From UCB3 sp964415605 (lineage in GTDB: Bacteria; Chloroflexota; Anaerolineae; Epilineales; Epilineaceae): a stretch of 6,258 nt of DNA. Of the stretch, positions 5,265 through 6,258 are shown piece after piece (within the stretch, counting starts at the first letter, position 1; every line of letters begins with the position of its first letter). The stretch is taken from contig CAYQBA010000233.1 of NCBI GenBank assembly GCA_964415605.1, positions 1 through 6,258 of the forward strand, read 5' to 3'. The position numbers and the translations under genes were made by a program. Under the pieces are notes generated by a model. It was not told the origin of the DNA. It did not search any database and worked only from the letters and a program-made list of their open reading frames with translations.

Positions 5265-6258
5265 ACGTGTTCACCGCCGCGCGGGCGCCGATCGCGCTGG
5301 GCGACCTCGTGGCGCGCGGCGGCGAAGCGGCCGTCTACCGCGTCCGCCGGCGCGACACGGTCGTGGCCAAGGTGTACGCCCAGCCGCGCGCCGAGACCCA
5401 CGCCAAGCTGCGGCGCATGCAGGCCAGCCCGCCGGCGGACCCGACGGTGGCCATCGGGCACGCCTCGATCGCCTGGCCGCAAACGCTGGTTTACGATGCC
5501 CATGGGCAGCTCGCCGGCTACCTCATGCCGTTCATCCGCGACGCCGCCCCCATCGTCGAGGTCTTCAACCCGCGCCGGCGGGCCGTGCGCATGCCGGGCT
5601 TCACCGCGGCCTACCTCCACCGGACGGCGCGCAACCTCGCCTCGGCCCTGGCGGCGCTGCATGCCCGCGGCTACGTCGTGGGCGACCTCAACGACCGCAA
5701 CATCCTGGTGACGGACCGGGCGCTCGTGACGCTCATCGACTGCGACTCGTTCCAGGTGGAGCACCGCGACGGCGGCACGATCGTGACGCACCCGTGCCCG
5801 GTCGGGCGCCTGGAGTACACGCCCCCGGAGCTGCAGGGCCAGGCGTTCCGCGAGATCCGGCGGCTGCCGGAGCACGACGCGTTCGGGCTGGCGGTGCTGG
5901 TGTTCCAGCTCCTCATGGCCGGCAACCACCCGTTCCGCGGCGCCTGGCTGGGCGCCGACGACCCGCCGTCGATCGAGGCCAAGATCGCGCGCGGCTGGTT
6001 CCCGTGGGCCGACATCGGCGTCCCGGCCATCGCCCCCCCGCCCAACGCGCCGGAGCTGACGCGGCTGGACCCGGACCTCGTCGACGCGTTCTTCTGCGCG
6101 TTCGTCGACGGCCATGCCCGCCCGGGCTCGCGGCCGACGGCCGAGGAATGGTCCGACGTTCTGGCCGGGGCCGAGGCGCGCCTCGTGGTATGCCGGTCGG
6201 GCCACGTTTTCGGCGGCCATGCCCGCCGCTGCCCGGAGTGCGGGCAGCGGCGGGACCG
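5261..6258 (+). CDS. Ser/Thr protein kinase, YegI/TerY-P type (3' end cut by window)
   Basis: The first 332 residues of a Hanks-type-derived kinase; the frame is open to the window edge. Visible elements are a Gly-rich loop ARGGEAAVYRV (18-28), ATP-binding K37 in VVAKVY, catalytic loop GDLNDRNILV (141-150; D142, N147) with GDL replacing the HRD triad, DCDSF at 160-164 in place of DFG (metal ligand D162), YTPPE (186-190) as the APE equivalent, HDAFGLAVLVFQLLMAGNHPF (about 205-225), and RPTAEEW (291-297) near the domain end. The GDLN and DxDSFQV variants are characteristic of kinases encoded with vWA and PP2C partners (E. coli YegI). A zinc-ribbon-like stretch follows, with C311, H315, C324 and C327 (CPECG). 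The GTG start at 5261 shares GTGA with the phosphatase stop, implying translational coupling. No transmembrane segment is seen so far. The missing C-terminus may add further domains, such as a helix-hairpin-helix as in relatives. Confidence 0.94.
   Translation, partial: MNVFTAARAPIALGDLVARGGEAAVYRVRRRDTVVAKVYAQPRAETHAKLRRMQASPPADPTVAIGHASIAWPQTLVYDAHGQLAGYLMPFIRDAAPIVEVFNPRRRAVRMPGFTAAYLHRTARNLASALAALHARGYVVGDLNDRNILVTDRALVTLIDCDSFQVEHRDGGTIVTHPCPVGRLEYTPPELQGQAFREIRRLPEHDAFGLAVLVFQLLMAGNHPFRGAWLGADDPPSIEAKIARGWFPWADIGVPAIAPPPNAPELTRLDPDLVDAFFCAFVDGHARPGSRPTAEEWSDVLAGAEARLVVCRSGHVFGGHARRCPECGQRRD

Noticed and set aside
4811..6220. 469-codon minus-strand open frame opposite the phosphatase and kinase
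   Set aside because: It is compositionally an antisense shadow; the plus strand carries consecutive PP2C and kinase motifs in overlapping genes.

Overview
This is a very GC-rich (roughly 70% or more by eye) bacterial chromosome segment, densely coding, with strong G/C preference at third codon positions, GTG starts and weak Shine-Dalgarno sites. Nothing in it fixes the taxon. The GC content, the GCTAnnAT-type -10 boxes and the mix of genes would fit a GC-rich Chloroflexota member or an actinomycete-like organism; this is inference only. I see no RNA genes, CRISPR arrays, insertion sequences or integration sites.

Layout. 1-92: a good sigma70-type promoter and leader. 93-1757 (+): a six-helix membrane protein of the GPDPase_memb-like type with a long acidic, Trp-dotted C-terminal tail. 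1758-1859: a convergent gap with one GC-rich hairpin behind each flanking gene. 1860-2924 (-): an M42 metallo-aminopeptidase with an intact active site. 2925-3021: a short gap that holds a promoter-like element facing the 'wrong' way (+). 3022-3507 (-): a small Smr-domain nuclease-like protein with an extra C-terminal domain, possibly a leaderless transcript. 3508-3603: a compact divergent promoter region built around a 16-bp perfect palindrome. 3604 to the window end (+): an operon of vWA protein, PP2C phosphatase and Ser/Thr kinase. The genes are separated by 8 nt and then overlap by 4 nt, and the kinase runs off the right edge.

The most notable system is this last operon. It matches the TerY-P triad (vWA, PP2C and kinase), of which E. 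coli yegL, yegK and yegI are the familiar relatives. It is a predicted phospho-signalling module whose biological input and output remain poorly known. The kinase would phosphorylate targets, the PP2C would reverse this, and the MIDAS-type vWA protein would serve as the metal-dependent scaffold or sensor. The Smr protein and the M42 peptidase are transcribed away from it, probably as a separate unit. The membrane protein looks unrelated.

The module itself is not new. The features that may be less described are the palindrome at the shared -35 position of the two divergent promoters, the Smr protein's winged-helix-like extension, a G-quadruplex-prone tandem repeat inside the phosphatase gene, and the Trp-studded tail of the membrane protein.
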